A DNA stretch of 64,000 nt from Paenibacillus sp. Root52. GTDB taxonomy: Bacteria > Bacillota > Bacilli > Paenibacillales > Paenibacillaceae. A model generated the notes under the pieces. It was given only the letters and a program-made list of their open reading frames with translations. It ran no database searches and was not told where the DNA came from. The DNA lies in contig NZ_LMFO01000023.1 in assembly GCF_001426865.1 (NCBI RefSeq), positions 62,001-126,000 on the forward strand, given 5' to 3'. Positions 44,235 to 53,149 of the stretch are shown in pieces (position 1 is the stretch's first letter; every line of letters starts with the position of its first letter). Made by a program: the position numbers and the translations under genes.

Positions 44235-44489
44235 TTACCCGTGCTGTGGAAGCTGGGTCATTTCATCTAAACATTGTGCGCATATGTAACGCTCTTTGAA
44301 CTCATTGACTTCTTCCATTGATCCGCAGAAAATACATTTTGGACGATATCTCTCCAAAATAATATGATCCCCTTGAACTAGGATCTCTACAGGATCTCCC
44401 TCATTCATTTGATACCTTTTACGCAAAGATTTAGGCAATACGATCCTACCCAATTGGTCAACTTTGCGAACGACTCCAGCTGGCTTCAT
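44235..44489 (-). CDS. abrB: AbrB-family transition-state regulator
   Basis: 84 residues. The N-terminal swapped-hairpin DNA-binding domain GVVRKVDQLGRIVLPKSLRKRYQMNEGDPVEI matches AbrB/Abh. The C-terminal part has two CxxC-type pairs (CIFCGS and CAQC) suggesting a small metal-binding knuckle, which Bacillus AbrB does not have in this form. It represses many post-exponential genes in the family. It is monocistronic with its own terminator. Confidence 0.9.
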   Translation of the reverse strand: MKPAGVVRKVDQLGRIVLPKSLRKRYQMNEGDPVEILVQGDHIILERYRPKCIFCGSMEEVNEFKERYICAQCLDEMTQLPQHG

Positions 44490-44661
44490 AGCTACGGCAC
44501 ACCTCTCCTATCTCACTCTAAATTTCTAGGTACATTTGTACTAAGTTTATAGATTCGCCAACATTTTGTCGAATCCTGCTGGAAATAAACATTTTTTGTC
44601 CTTTTTTTTGAAAAATGTTTTTTTTGACCATTCGTAACCTATTTAGCAGGACGGAATTCGG

Positions 44662-45126
44662 TCAATCTAGACCCGGGAATTCCAGTTGACGCAATGCCTC
44701 ATATGCGATAATCGCTGCGGAGTTTGAGAGATTCAACGACCGTACGTCACCTGTCATTGGCATTCTCATGCACGTTTCTGGGTTAGCCGCAATAAGTTCC
44801 GGCGGAAGTCCTTTGGTTTCTTTACCAAAAACGAGGAAATCCCCATCACGGAATTCAAAATCGCTATACCGATTCTTCGCCTTCGTCGTTGCGTAGAAAA
44901 ATCGTCCTTCAGGGAATTTCTCTTGAACTTCAGCAAAAGAATCATGATATTCGATGTGTACAGCATGCCAGTAATCCAAGCCTGCACGCTTCAGTGTAGC
45001 GTCATCCGTACGAAACCCCAGTGGGTGAACCAGATGTAGGTGGATGCCGGTAGCCGCGCATGTGCGGGATATATTGCCCGTATTCGCGGGAATCTCGGGC
45101 TCAACCAGAACAATGTGTAAAGCCAT
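44662..45126 (-). CDS. trmL: tRNA (cytidine/uridine-34 2'-O)-methyltransferase
   Basis: 154 residues, the normal TrmL length. HIVLVEPEIPANTGNISRTCAATG opens the SPOUT fold and LNLSNSAAIIAYEALRQ is the SAM-binding knot. It methylates the wobble base of tRNA-Leu. The ATG at 45126 has AAGGAG 11 to 12 bases upstream and matches the family N-terminus; the frame is open further upstream. Confidence 0.93.
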   Translation of the reverse strand: MALHIVLVEPEIPANTGNISRTCAATGIHLHLVHPLGFRTDDATLKRAGLDYWHAVHIEYHDSFAEVQEKFPEGRFFYATTKAKNRYSDFEFRDGDFLVFGKETKGLPPELIAANPETCMRMPMTGDVRSLNLSNSAAIIAYEALRQLEFPGLD

Positions 45127-45240
45127 ATAGGTTCGATCTCCTTTTTCATTCATGTTTAACGACAATCCCTTAATCTTAAAGAAAAGCCCTCCACACGTCA
45201 ATGTGGAAGGCTCTGGAAAGGCACAGTTGCAACGTTTTAA

Positions 45241-45299
45241 GAGGTTATTCAACAAATCCGCTTTTAATTACGAAGGATGACGACCTTTTTGAACACGCG
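45241..45299. repeat. MITE-like repeat, internally deleted copy between trmL and serC
   Basis: This 59-bp element has one full end (GAGGTTATTCAACAAATCCGCTTTTAATTACGAAGGATG) and the other terminal CTTTTTGAACACGCG joined directly. It is a deleted relative of the copies at 26104 and 54942. It lies 43 bp from the serC stop and may act in mRNA processing or termination. Confidence 0.65.
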
Positions 45300-45342
45300 A
45301 TTTAATGCGCAATCTCTTGTTGATCCTGTGACTCTCTCCTCT

Positions 45343-46431
45343 TTACCCGTTCGTTTGTTGGAAGTGGTTCATGAAGTCCGTGAGTGCTTTCACACTCTCA
45401 TATGGAGCTGCATTGTAGATAGATGCTCGCAGACCACCTACGCTACGGTGTCCTTTCAGACCTACAAATCCTTCTTGCTCAGAAGCCTTAATAAATTGTT
45501 TCTCCAACTCCTCTGTCGCTAGACGGAATGTAACGTTCATCAAGGAACGGTCATTAACATCAACGCAACCACGATAGAAGTCACCGGAAGAATCAATCGT
45601 ATTATAGAGCAATTCGGCTTTCTTCTTATTCTTTTGCTCGACACCTGCCAGGCCACCCTGCTCTTCAATCCATCTCAATACTTCATTCACCATATATACC
45701 GAGAAAGAAGGCGGTGTGTTGTAGAGGGAGTTATTCTCCACATGTGTACTGTAACGGAACATCGTCGGGATAGTTTTAGGTGACTCACTCACTAGCTCTT
45801 CACGAGCAATGACAACCGTAATCCCCGATGGACCCAAGTTCTTTTGCGCACCAGCGTAGATCATCCCAAATTGATTCAAGTCAAATGGTTTACAGAAGAT
45901 ATCACTGGACATATCTGCAATCAGAGGCACAGAGCCTGTATCTGGGAAGTCCTTGAACTGTGTCCCTTCAATCGTTTCATTGGATGTTAAATGCACATAT
46001 GCACTGTTATCTGGCAGACTTAGATTCGATACATCTGGAAGCTTCATGAACTTGTCCGCTTCGGAAGAAGCGACCACTTGAGCCTCACCAATTAATTTAG
46101 CCTCAGACAGTGCTTTTTTAGCCCAGCTGCCTGTATTCACATAACTGGCTGTCTGACCCGCACCAAGCAAGTTCATAGGCAACATGGCGAATTGCGTACT
46201 TGCACCGCCCTGTAAAAACAGCACCTTGTAGCCTTTCGGGCTGCCAAGCAAAGATAATAAACGATCTTGAGCTTCGTTATGTACAGATTCGTACACAGCT
46301 CCACGGTGGGACATCTCCATAATCGACATACCTGTATTACGAAAATCAACAAATTCTGCCTGAGCACGCTCCAAAACCTCAAGTGGCAGTGCCGCTGGTC
46401 CTGCATTAAAATTATACGCTCTCTTTGTCAA
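45343..46431 (-). CDS. serC: Phosphoserine aminotransferase
   Basis: 362 residues. The N-terminus TKRAYNFNAGPAALPLEVLE fits SerC, and the PLP Lys lies in YAGAQKNLGPSG. It transfers an amino group from glutamate to 3-phosphohydroxypyruvate in serine synthesis, and may also serve pyridoxine synthesis. The TTG at 46431 follows GGGCGGGGG at the right distance and gives the standard N-terminus, so it is preferred over the ATG at 46452. No other serine gene is adjacent. Confidence 0.95.
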   Translation of the reverse strand: MTKRAYNFNAGPAALPLEVLERAQAEFVDFRNTGMSIMEMSHRGAVYESVHNEAQDRLLSLLGSPKGYKVLFLQGGASTQFAMLPMNLLGAGQTASYVNTGSWAKKALSEAKLIGEAQVVASSEADKFMKLPDVSNLSLPDNSAYVHLTSNETIEGTQFKDFPDTGSVPLIADMSSDIFCKPFDLNQFGMIYAGAQKNLGPSGITVVIAREELVSESPKTIPTMFRYSTHVENNSLYNTPPSFSVYMVNEVLRWIEEQGGLAGVEQKNKKKAELLYNTIDSSGDFYRGCVDVNDRSLMNVTFRLATEELEKQFIKASEQEGFVGLKGHRSVGGLRASIYNAAPYESVKALTDFMNHFQQTNG

Positions 46432-46600
46432 AATATCCCCCGCCCTTTCCATCCGTAGCTTACATAAGAAGTAAATATTATCGCTATGATATCAGTATTC
46501 CCTATATGCTTCAAGTGAAATAAGCACTGAAAACACAATCTGAGCTATCAAATTCCTTTATCACCCTGCAAAGTTAAAGCGCTATAACATTTCAATTCGA

Positions 46601-46637
46601 GGAAAAGCCTCCGAGAACGAATCCCGGAGGCTTTTCC
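46601..46637 (-). terminator. Terminator of glnA
   Basis: GGAAAAGCCTCCG and CGGAGGCTTTTCC form a 13-bp perfect stem 30 bp after the glnA stop. Confidence 0.85.
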
Positions 46638-46666
46638 TGAATGAGGAACAGTCCGTTCCGACTGGA

Positions 46667-48091
46667 TTAGCAGTCGAAGTAGAGGCTGTACTCGTGCGGA
46701 TGAATGCGAATCGCTACCGCTTTAGCTTCATCACGTTTGAGGTTGATATAGTTATCAATGAATTCTTTAGTGAATACGCCGCCTTCAGTCAAGAATTCGT
46801 TATCAGCTGCCAGTGCATCAAGCGCTTCTTCCAAAGAAGCTGGCACGCTGCGGATGTTTTCTTTATCTGCATCGGACAGGTCATAGATATTTTTGTCCAA
46901 TGGACCATATCCAAGCTCTGTTGGGTTGATTTTACGTTTGATTCCGTCCAGACCCGCCATCAACATTGCGGAGAATGCCAGGTAAGGGTTAGCTGTGGAG
47001 TCAGGTGTACGGAACTCGATACGACAACCTTTAGGTGTCACTGCTGCAACTGGGATACGAACCGCTGCAGAACGGTTACCTTTGGAGTAAACCAAGTTAA
47101 CTGGTGCTTCATAACCAGGTACGAGACGTTTGAATGAGTTCGTACTAGGGTTAGTCAAAGCGATCAGTGCTGGAGCGTGGTACAGAATACCTCCGATGTA
47201 GTGCAGAGCCATTTCGCTCAGGTTAGCATATCCCGCTTTGTCATAGAACAATGGGGAATCGCCATCGAAGATGGATTGGTGTACGTGCATACCGCTACCG
47301 TTGTCACCGAACAATGGTTTTGGCATGAATGTTGCTACTTTGCCATATTGACGTGCAGTGTTGTGCACGATGTATTTGTATACAAGCAGGTTATCTGCTG
47401 TTTTCTTCAACGTATCAAAGCGGAAGTTGATTTCGGCTTGACCTGCTGTCGCCACTTCATGGTGATGACGCTCGATCGACAAACCTGCTTCTTCCAAGAG
47501 ACGACACATTTCACTACGAATATCTTGTTGAGTATCAACTGGAGCTACTGGAACATATCCGCCTTTAGTGCGAACTTTGAAGCCCAAGTTACCGCCTTCT
47601 TCTTTGCGGTTTGTGTTCCAAGATGCTTCTTCGGAATCTACATAGTAAGAAGAGCTGTTCGTACCGCTCTCGTAACGTACATCGTCGAAGATGAAGAACT
47701 CGGACTCAGGTGCGAAGAATGCTGCTGTACCAACGCCGCTTTCTTGCAGGAAAGCTTCTGCTTTAACAGCGATGCTGCGTGGGTCACGCTCATAACGCTC
47801 ACCATCAGGTGTGAAGATATCACACATTACATTCAATGTAGGGTGTGCTGTGAACGGATCGACATATGTCGCTTCAGGGTCTGGCATCATAACCATATCG
47901 GACTCTTCAATTCCACGGAAACCTTGGATAGAAGAACCGTCAAAAGCTACTCCATTTACGAATGTGTCTGCATCAACAGCCGAAGCTGGCAACGAGATGT
48001 GATGCGCACGACCAGCTAAATCTACAAAACGAAAATCTACCCACTCGATGTTGTTCTCTTGAATTGATTTCAATACGTTTTCAACCGACAT
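46667..48091 (-). CDS. glnA: Glutamine synthetase, type I-beta
   Basis: 474 residues. It carries the beta-subtype insertion region, with EEASWNTNRKEEGGNLGFKVRTKGGY resembling proteobacterial enzymes. The adenylylation-loop Tyr is kept in GPLDKNIYDLSDAD. Active-site segments include FAPESEFFIF, GDNGSGMHVHQS and NPSTNSFKRLVPGYEAP. It makes glutamine from glutamate, ammonia and ATP. GGGAGG precedes the ATG at 48091. It stands alone, with no glnR beside it, unlike the Bacillus GSI-alpha gene. Confidence 0.95.
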   Translation of the reverse strand: MSVENVLKSIQENNIEWVDFRFVDLAGRAHHISLPASAVDADTFVNGVAFDGSSIQGFRGIEESDMVMMPDPEATYVDPFTAHPTLNVMCDIFTPDGERYERDPRSIAVKAEAFLQESGVGTAAFFAPESEFFIFDDVRYESGTNSSSYYVDSEEASWNTNRKEEGGNLGFKVRTKGGYVPVAPVDTQQDIRSEMCRLLEEAGLSIERHHHEVATAGQAEINFRFDTLKKTADNLLVYKYIVHNTARQYGKVATFMPKPLFGDNGSGMHVHQSIFDGDSPLFYDKAGYANLSEMALHYIGGILYHAPALIALTNPSTNSFKRLVPGYEAPVNLVYSKGNRSAAVRIPVAAVTPKGCRIEFRTPDSTANPYLAFSAMLMAGLDGIKRKINPTELGYGPLDKNIYDLSDADKENIRSVPASLEEALDALAADNEFLTEGGVFTKEFIDNYINLKRDEAKAVAIRIHPHEYSLYFDC

Positions 48092-48171
48092 GTATTCGTC
48101 CTCCCAAATATTCCGAACAATAAACAACCCCACTAATGAAAATGTCCATATTCGAATTTTTTTCTGTCGTC

Positions 48172-48201
48172 ATTATAAAATCTCAAACATGACATCGTCA
48201 A
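48172..48201 (-). promoter_or_regulatory. Promoter of glnA
   Basis: On the minus strand TTGACG (48196-48201) and TATAAT (48172-48177) are separated by 18 bp, giving a leader of about 75 nt. No TGTNAN7TNACA GlnR/TnrA site was found here. The remaining stretch to 48498 is AT-rich without a gene. Confidence 0.7.
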
Positions 48202-48416
48202 TACTTATGTAAGGTATTTTTTGCGAAGATGTTAGCTATACTCACATTTTATAAATACACTTACTTCACATAACAACTTTTACAAGCTATATTTAATCGA
48301 TTTAATGCGGTAAAGCAGGCGTATTTACACCTAAATTGTGGAAAAAACTTCACATCATAAATGTTTCTTATCACTATTGATTAATAAATCCATTCAATGC
48401 CCAAAAGAATGAAAAA

Positions 48417-48469
48417 CCGGACATCCTTAAGCTGCATTCATGTTGAATGAACGGCCTGAAGATGTCCGG
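48417..48469 (-). terminator. Terminator of aroF
   Basis: CCGGACATC and GATGTCCGG form a 9-bp outer stem, and the minus strand continues with TTTTTCATTCTTTTGG. It lies about 30 bp after the stop. Confidence 0.85.
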
Positions 48470-48498
48470 AATTATTGCACATATAGCTTACATATAAA

Positions 48499-49563
48499 TT
48501 ATACGCCGACTCTAGCTGGGAAGAACTCTGCTGGTTGTTTAGCTGTGTTGAATGTTTTACCTACGATCGGTGCCAACTTCTCAAGATCCTGCAATAGGTT
48601 CGCGAATTGATCAGGGAACAACGACTGTACACCGTCTCCTGTCATGGAGTTATCCGGATCAGTGTGCATCTCAATAATCAGACCATTAGCACCCGCTGCA
48701 ACAGAAGCCTTCGTCATTGGCTCAACGAGCTCACGACGTCCAGTTCCGTGACTTGGGTCTGAAATGACTGGCAGATGGCTCAGAGACTGCAATACAGGGA
48801 TTGCTGACAAGTCGAGCGTGTTACGAGTGTAAGATTCAAATGTACGGATACCACGCTCACAGAGCATTACGTTAGGGTTACCGCCTGCAAGAATATATTC
48901 TGCCGCATTTAACAACTCATCATAAGTCGCACTGAATCCACGTTTCAACAGTACAGGTTTACCGCACTCGCCCAATTTACGCAACAGATCAAAATTCTGC
49001 ATATTACGTGTACCTACTTGCAAAATATCAGCGTACTCTGCACAGATATCTACATATTCTGGTGTCATGACTTCTGTGATGGTTAACAGGTCATGCTTCT
49101 TACCTGCTTCAGCCATCATGATCAAACCTTCCACACCTGTACCTTGGAAGCTGTATGGACCTGTACGTGGTTTAAACGCACCACCACGAAGCACCTGTCC
49201 TCCTGCTGCTTTCACCAGACCAGCAATCTCATCGATCTGTGCAGCGGATTCAACCGCACAGGGTCCGCCCATGACAACAAGTTCCTTACCGCCAATGTCA
49301 ACGCCCTTAATCGAGATCACTGTATCTTCTGGGTGGAAGTCACGACTTGCTAATTTGTAAGACTTCGAGATTTTGACTACATTCTCTACACCCTTCATTT
49401 GACGAAGATGCTCCTGCATTTTAGGTTCTACTTTGCCGATCAAGCCGATGATTGTACGATCTTCTCCACGTGAAATATGAACCTGAAGACCTTCCTTTTC
49501 AATTACGGCTACAATATCCTGAATCTGTTCCTCCGGAGTAGCTTTGCCTGCAATAACGATCAT
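48499..49563 (-). CDS. aroF: 3-deoxy-7-phosphoheptulonate (DAHP) synthase
   Basis: 354 residues. An N-terminal ferredoxin-like regulatory domain (about 1-75) precedes the DAHP synthase barrel, with VMGGPCAVES, GGAFKPRTGPYSFQG and PVISDPSHGTGRRE. The layout matches the Thermotoga-type enzyme, in which the N-terminal domain senses Tyr or Phe, rather than the chorismate mutase fusion of Bacillus subtilis. It opens the shikimate pathway. AAGGAAGG lies upstream of the ATG. Confidence 0.94.
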   Translation of the reverse strand: MIVIAGKATPEEQIQDIVAVIEKEGLQVHISRGEDRTIIGLIGKVEPKMQEHLRQMKGVENVVKISKSYKLASRDFHPEDTVISIKGVDIGGKELVVMGGPCAVESAAQIDEIAGLVKAAGGQVLRGGAFKPRTGPYSFQGTGVEGLIMMAEAGKKHDLLTITEVMTPEYVDICAEYADILQVGTRNMQNFDLLRKLGECGKPVLLKRGFSATYDELLNAAEYILAGGNPNVMLCERGIRTFESYTRNTLDLSAIPVLQSLSHLPVISDPSHGTGRRELVEPMTKASVAAGANGLIIEMHTDPDNSMTGDGVQSLFPDQFANLLQDLEKLAPIVGKTFNTAKQPAEFFPARVGV

Positions 49564-49590
49564 AATTTATTCCCATCCTTCCTTGTATGT

Positions 49591-49632
49591 GAGGTTGTTC
49601 AATATGTTCGTTTCTGATTACGAACAATAAAA
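49591..49632. repeat. MITE-like repeat fragment in the aroF leader
   Basis: GAGGTTGTTCAA...GATTACGAA matches one end of the repeat family at 26104 over about 36 bp with several differences. It falls in the aroF 5' untranslated region. Confidence 0.45.
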
Positions 49633-49718
49633 GCACTAAATAAAGTGCATCTGATTATTAATTATTCTCTGTCACACTTAAACGCTTGTTCGCTTTTAAG
49701 CTTTTAATCACTAAAGTA

Positions 49719-49747
49719 AATATACCATAGTCTGCCTTCTTCGTCAA
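49719..49747 (-). promoter_or_regulatory. Promoter of aroF
   Basis: On the minus strand TTGACG (49742-49747) and TATATT (49719-49724) are separated by 17 bp. The predicted leader of about 150 nt is long and contains the repeat fragment at 49591-49632. Confidence 0.7.
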
Positions 49748-49780
49748 GGATCTCATACGTTTACACATCATCCAAAAAAA

Positions 49781-49830
49781 GAATCTTGCGAGCTAGGTTC
49801 CAAAGACAATGGAGCACTAGCGCAAGATTC
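49781..49830 (-). terminator. Terminator of ispH
   Basis: GAATCTTGCG-A-GCTAG and CTAGCGCAAGATTC pair across a 20-base loop, followed by seven T on the minus strand. Confidence 0.9.
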
Positions 49831-49838
49831 ATTCAGAA

Positions 49839-50792
49839 TTAGGTCGTACGTGTTTTCTCACGCACAGGTGGTAACAGTTTATTCATATTCACTGTACGTT
49901 TAATTTCCCACGTCTCTGGTTGGTCATGCTCATACTGCTCCAGATACGTAATAACTTCCTTCGTGATCGGTGTCGGCGTTGAAGCGCCCGAGGTAACCGC
50001 CACTTTGTTTACGCCTTTCAGCCACTCCTGCTGAATCTCAGCTACGTCAGACACACGGTAAGCTGTTACACCCGCGATTTCTTCGGATACCTGAGCTAGT
50101 CGGTTTGAGTTATTACTCCGCGGATCACCAACAACGATAACGAGATCCGATTGTCCTGCTTGTTCAGCCACAGCTTCCTGACGAACCTGTGTAGCTAGAC
50201 ATATTTCATTGTGGATTTCGGCACCTGGAAACTTCTCCAGAAGACGACTCATGATATGTTTGATGTCCCACTGGCTCATTGTAGTCTGATTGGTAATCAG
50301 AATCTTGCCATTTGGTACATTCAACTGATCGATCTCTTCTTCCTTTTCAATCAGATGAACCTGATCCGGAGCAACACCAATCGCGCCCTCAGGTTCTGGG
50401 TGGTTCTTTTTACCGATATAGATAATCTGATACCCTTCAGCCGTCTTCTCACGAATAAGGTCATGAGTTTTCGTAACATCTGGACAAGTTGCATCCACTG
50501 TAGTCAAGCCTTTATCACGTGCCAGCTTACGGACTTCTGGAGATACACCATGTGCTGTAAAAATAACAGTGCCACTCTCCACCTGACTCAAAATTTCCAT
50601 CCGATTAGGTCCATCCAGTGTAACGATGCCTTCATCTTCAAAAGAATCTGTCACATGTTTGTTGTGAACAATCATTCCCAATATATATATAGGCCGGGGT
50701 AGATCTAGATTACGTGCAGCCTGACGTGCCAAAACCATGGCATCCACAACTCCGTAACAATATCCCCTTGGCGAAATTCGCAGTACTTCCAC
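49839..50792 (-). CDS. ispH: 4-hydroxy-3-methylbut-2-enyl diphosphate reductase
   Basis: About 317 residues. The iron-sulfur ligands fit GYCYGVVDA, DATCPDVTKTH and HNEICLATQVRQEA. THGVSP, TSGASTP and VVGDPRSNNSNRL are substrate contacts. It catalyses the last step of the MEP isoprenoid pathway. The frame is open to a GTG at 50849, but the predicted promoter puts the transcript start near there. The GTG at 50792, with GGGTGG eight bases before it, gives the usual start VEVLRISPRGYCYG. An alternative GTG lies at 50804. Confidence 0.93.
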   Translation of the reverse strand: MEVLRISPRGYCYGVVDAMVLARQAARNLDLPRPIYILGMIVHNKHVTDSFEDEGIVTLDGPNRMEILSQVESGTVIFTAHGVSPEVRKLARDKGLTTVDATCPDVTKTHDLIREKTAEGYQIIYIGKKNHPEPEGAIGVAPDQVHLIEKEEEIDQLNVPNGKILITNQTTMSQWDIKHIMSRLLEKFPGAEIHNEICLATQVRQEAVAEQAGQSDLVIVVGDPRSNNSNRLAQVSEEIAGVTAYRVSDVAEIQQEWLKGVNKVAVTSGASTPTPITKEVITYLEQYEHDQPETWEIKRTVNMNKLLPPVREKTRTT

Positions 50793-50852
50793 TTTGGTTG
50801 CCACCCGCTTTCTTTCTTCGGCAAGCTTGCCGATGTAATTGCAGTCCACTCT

Positions 50853-50882
50853 ATTATACCTTTATTCGATAGGGGGAGCAAA
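50853..50882 (-). promoter_or_regulatory. Promoter of ispH inside the end of the kinase gene
   Basis: On the minus strand TTTGCT (50877-50882) and TATAAT (50853-50858) are separated by 18 bp. The -35 lies within the last codons of the histidine kinase gene. Transcription would begin near 50846, about 54 bp before the preferred GTG. Confidence 0.6.
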
Positions 50883-52322
50883 GACAACAGGCAACCAGAT
50901 AATAAATGTGGTACCTTCTCCACGTTTAGTGACGACTTCTACCGAGCCATGATGCTCTTCAATGATCCACTTAGCAATCGATAGCCCCAAGCCGATTCCT
51001 GGTGTCGCTCCGCGTGATTCATCTGCACGATAGAAACGATCAAAGATAAACGGTACCTCGTCTCGCTCCATACCAATGCCTGTATCACTAATACGCAGCC
51101 CTACCTGACCTTTGTACAATATAGCGTCAAGTGTGACTGACCCTTCCGGAGTGTATTTAAACGCATTCTCAATAAAAATAAACAGCATTTGCTGCAAATA
51201 ATCTTTGCTGCCATTGACATAGATCCCGTTGAGGATCGATAGATCGCCCTGACGCCATTCGGATTGACGATCTAGGAATTGGGATCTGCGAGCCACTTCC
51301 TGCACTAGAATCTGCAATGGAATTGGATTCAGCTCAATCTTCTGACCGGTATCCGCTCTCGCCAGTGACAACATGTCGCTAATCAGCCGGCTCATCCGTT
51401 TCCCCTCATCTGCCATATCCTCAATCGCCTCAAGCGACATCTCTTTAACCGTTTCTTCATCAAGATTCGGACGATCCGTACTTTCCTGATCCCACAGCTT
51501 CTTGAGGAAATCTACGTTACCACGTATTGTCGTAAGTGGCGTACGTAGCTCATGCGATGCATCAGATACGAAACGCCGTTGAGCTGTATTGGTCTCTTCC
51601 AAGCCCCGGAAGGATAGTTCTGTCCGTTCAAGCATGTTATTCACTGTTTCAATGAGCCGGCCAATCTCATCCTTCGGCCCTGTGTATTGAATACGGACAC
51701 TTAGGTCATTTCCTGACTGAATCTGATTCGCAGCATCAATTACATTAACCAACGGCCGCATGGATTTACGAGCCAAAATAAGCCCTGATGTAATGGCAAG
51801 AGCCATAGCCACAAGCCAGCCAAAGATCAATATATTACGCAGTGCTTCCAGAAGTCGCTCCTGGGAAGTAACATTGGCTCCCACTTGAAGAAGTCCCCTA
51901 ATTTCATTCGTTCCTTGAAGGGACAACGGCTGTTGATTCACGAGAAAGGGAGTGCCATGCACATATATTTTGGATATGCCTCGCTGTTCCCGTATGTCCT
52001 TCAGCTCCACAACAGGAAAGTCAATGCCAGCCTTCTCCATATTTCCTGAGATCTTGATCGATCTGCTCTGATAATCCACCAGTTGAATATAGATCTGTGC
52101 TTCTTGAAGCTGACTTTCTGTAAATGGATCTAGGTCGAGCGATTGAGAAAGCGGATTAACACCAATTTGTTCTGTAATGCGTTCGCTCTTAACCTTTAGT
52201 TGCTGTTCCACTTCCTGATAAGAGTTAAAATAGACAAAAGCATAAATCACGACGGCCCAGAAGATAAGCACGGCTGCCAAAATACCCGAATACCATGCGG
52301 TTAATCTTAACCGAATGGACAT
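50862..52322 (-). CDS. HtrA-linked membrane sensor histidine kinase
   Basis: 486 residues. Two membrane segments (about 10-32 and 155-180) flank an extracellular sensor domain. HAMP (about 180-235), the HisKA motif SDASHELRTPLTTIRGN and the ATPase boxes (IFIENAFKYTPEG, RISDTGIGM, GIGLGLSIAKWI) follow. The ATG at 52322 begins 1 bp after the response-regulator stop. It resembles CssS/MprB-type sensors of envelope stress, and its gene follows htrA and the regulator on the same strand. Confidence 0.92.
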   Translation of the reverse strand: MSIRLRLTAWYSGILAAVLIFWAVVIYAFVYFNSYQEVEQQLKVKSERITEQIGVNPLSQSLDLDPFTESQLQEAQIYIQLVDYQSRSIKISGNMEKAGIDFPVVELKDIREQRGISKIYVHGTPFLVNQQPLSLQGTNEIRGLLQVGANVTSQERLLEALRNILIFGWLVAMALAITSGLILARKSMRPLVNVIDAANQIQSGNDLSVRIQYTGPKDEIGRLIETVNNMLERTELSFRGLEETNTAQRRFVSDASHELRTPLTTIRGNVDFLKKLWDQESTDRPNLDEETVKEMSLEAIEDMADEGKRMSRLISDMLSLARADTGQKIELNPIPLQILVQEVARRSQFLDRQSEWRQGDLSILNGIYVNGSKDYLQQMLFIFIENAFKYTPEGSVTLDAILYKGQVGLRISDTGIGMERDEVPFIFDRFYRADESRGATPGIGLGLSIAKWIIEEHHGSVEVVTKRGEGTTFIIWLPVVFAPPIE

Positions 52323-52323
52323 A

Positions 52324-53013
52324 TCAGGAATCACCTCTTAGGATATAACCCGCTCCCCGAATTGTCTGGATCAAGCGTTTGCCTCCATACTCTTCAGTTT
52401 TTTGTCTTAACATCGCGATATATACTTCTAGAACATTAGATTCTCCGCTGTAATCATAGCCCCAGATTTTGTCCATAATGAGATCACGGGATAACACTCT
52501 TTTTGGATTTTGCATAAATAAATTCAGAAGCTCAAACTCCTTGGCAGTAAGTTCTAGCCGCTGTCCATCACGCAACACTTCACGGGAATCATTATCGAGA
52601 ATGATGTCCTCATATACAAGTCGGTTGTCCTGTTTATCCACAATGTCCGCTTTACGGCGTAGCAGTGCACGAACACGAGCAAGCAGCTCTTCAAGGGCAA
52701 ATGGTTTAACCAAATAATCATCTGCTCCCGTATCCAGTCCTGTTACCCGGCTCTGTACTTCGTCTTTGGCCGTTAGCATGAGAACTGGCACTTTACTGCC
52801 CGCTTCTCGTAATCTCCGGCACACTTCGAATCCGTCAATCTGAGGCATCATGACATCTAGAACGACAATATCCGGTTCCTTATCCATCAGTTTACTGAGA
52901 CCCTCAGCTCCATTGGAAGCCGTCTGTACTTCATAACCTTCAAATGCCAGCCCCCGACGAAGCATGGACACGATTTTTTCATCATCATCAACAATCAGAA
53001 TAGTTGAGCGCAT
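52324..53013 (-). CDS. OmpR-family response regulator (HtrA-linked)
   Basis: 229 residues. The receiver domain has the acidic pair in LIVDDDEKI, phosphoacceptor Asp in VVLDVMMPQIDG, Thr in MLTAKDE and Lys in LVKPFALEEL. A winged-helix DNA-binding domain follows (LTAKEFELLNLFMQNPKRVLSRDLIMDKIWG). It is coupled to the histidine kinase gene and probably controls htrA. Confidence 0.95.
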   Translation of the reverse strand: MRSTILIVDDDEKIVSMLRRGLAFEGYEVQTASNGAEGLSKLMDKEPDIVVLDVMMPQIDGFEVCRRLREAGSKVPVLMLTAKDEVQSRVTGLDTGADDYLVKPFALEELLARVRALLRRKADIVDKQDNRLVYEDIILDNDSREVLRDGQRLELTAKEFELLNLFMQNPKRVLSRDLIMDKIWGYDYSGESNVLEVYIAMLRQKTEEYGGKRLIQTIRGAGYILRGDS

Positions 53014-53088
53014 GGTCTTTCTCCTTTATCCTACATTTTATTCCTATTGTAACAGGCAGAAGCACAATCTGCATCTTGAGGCAAAAAA

Positions 53089-53116
53089 AGCGAAAGGGCC
53101 CTCAAACCCTTCCGCT
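53089..53116 (-). terminator. Terminator after htrA
   Basis: AGCGGAAGGG and CCCTTTCGCT pair with one mismatch and are followed by seven T on the minus strand. It separates htrA from the two-component genes downstream. Confidence 0.8.
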
Positions 53117-53149
53117 TATCCGCTTTTTGCAACATCCGTCTTTCAACGA

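Noticed and set aside
47177..48019. Plus-strand ORF of 280 codons inside glnA
   Set aside because: It is fully antisense to glutamine synthetase. Cys/Phe/Ile-rich composition is typical of a reverse-frame shadow.
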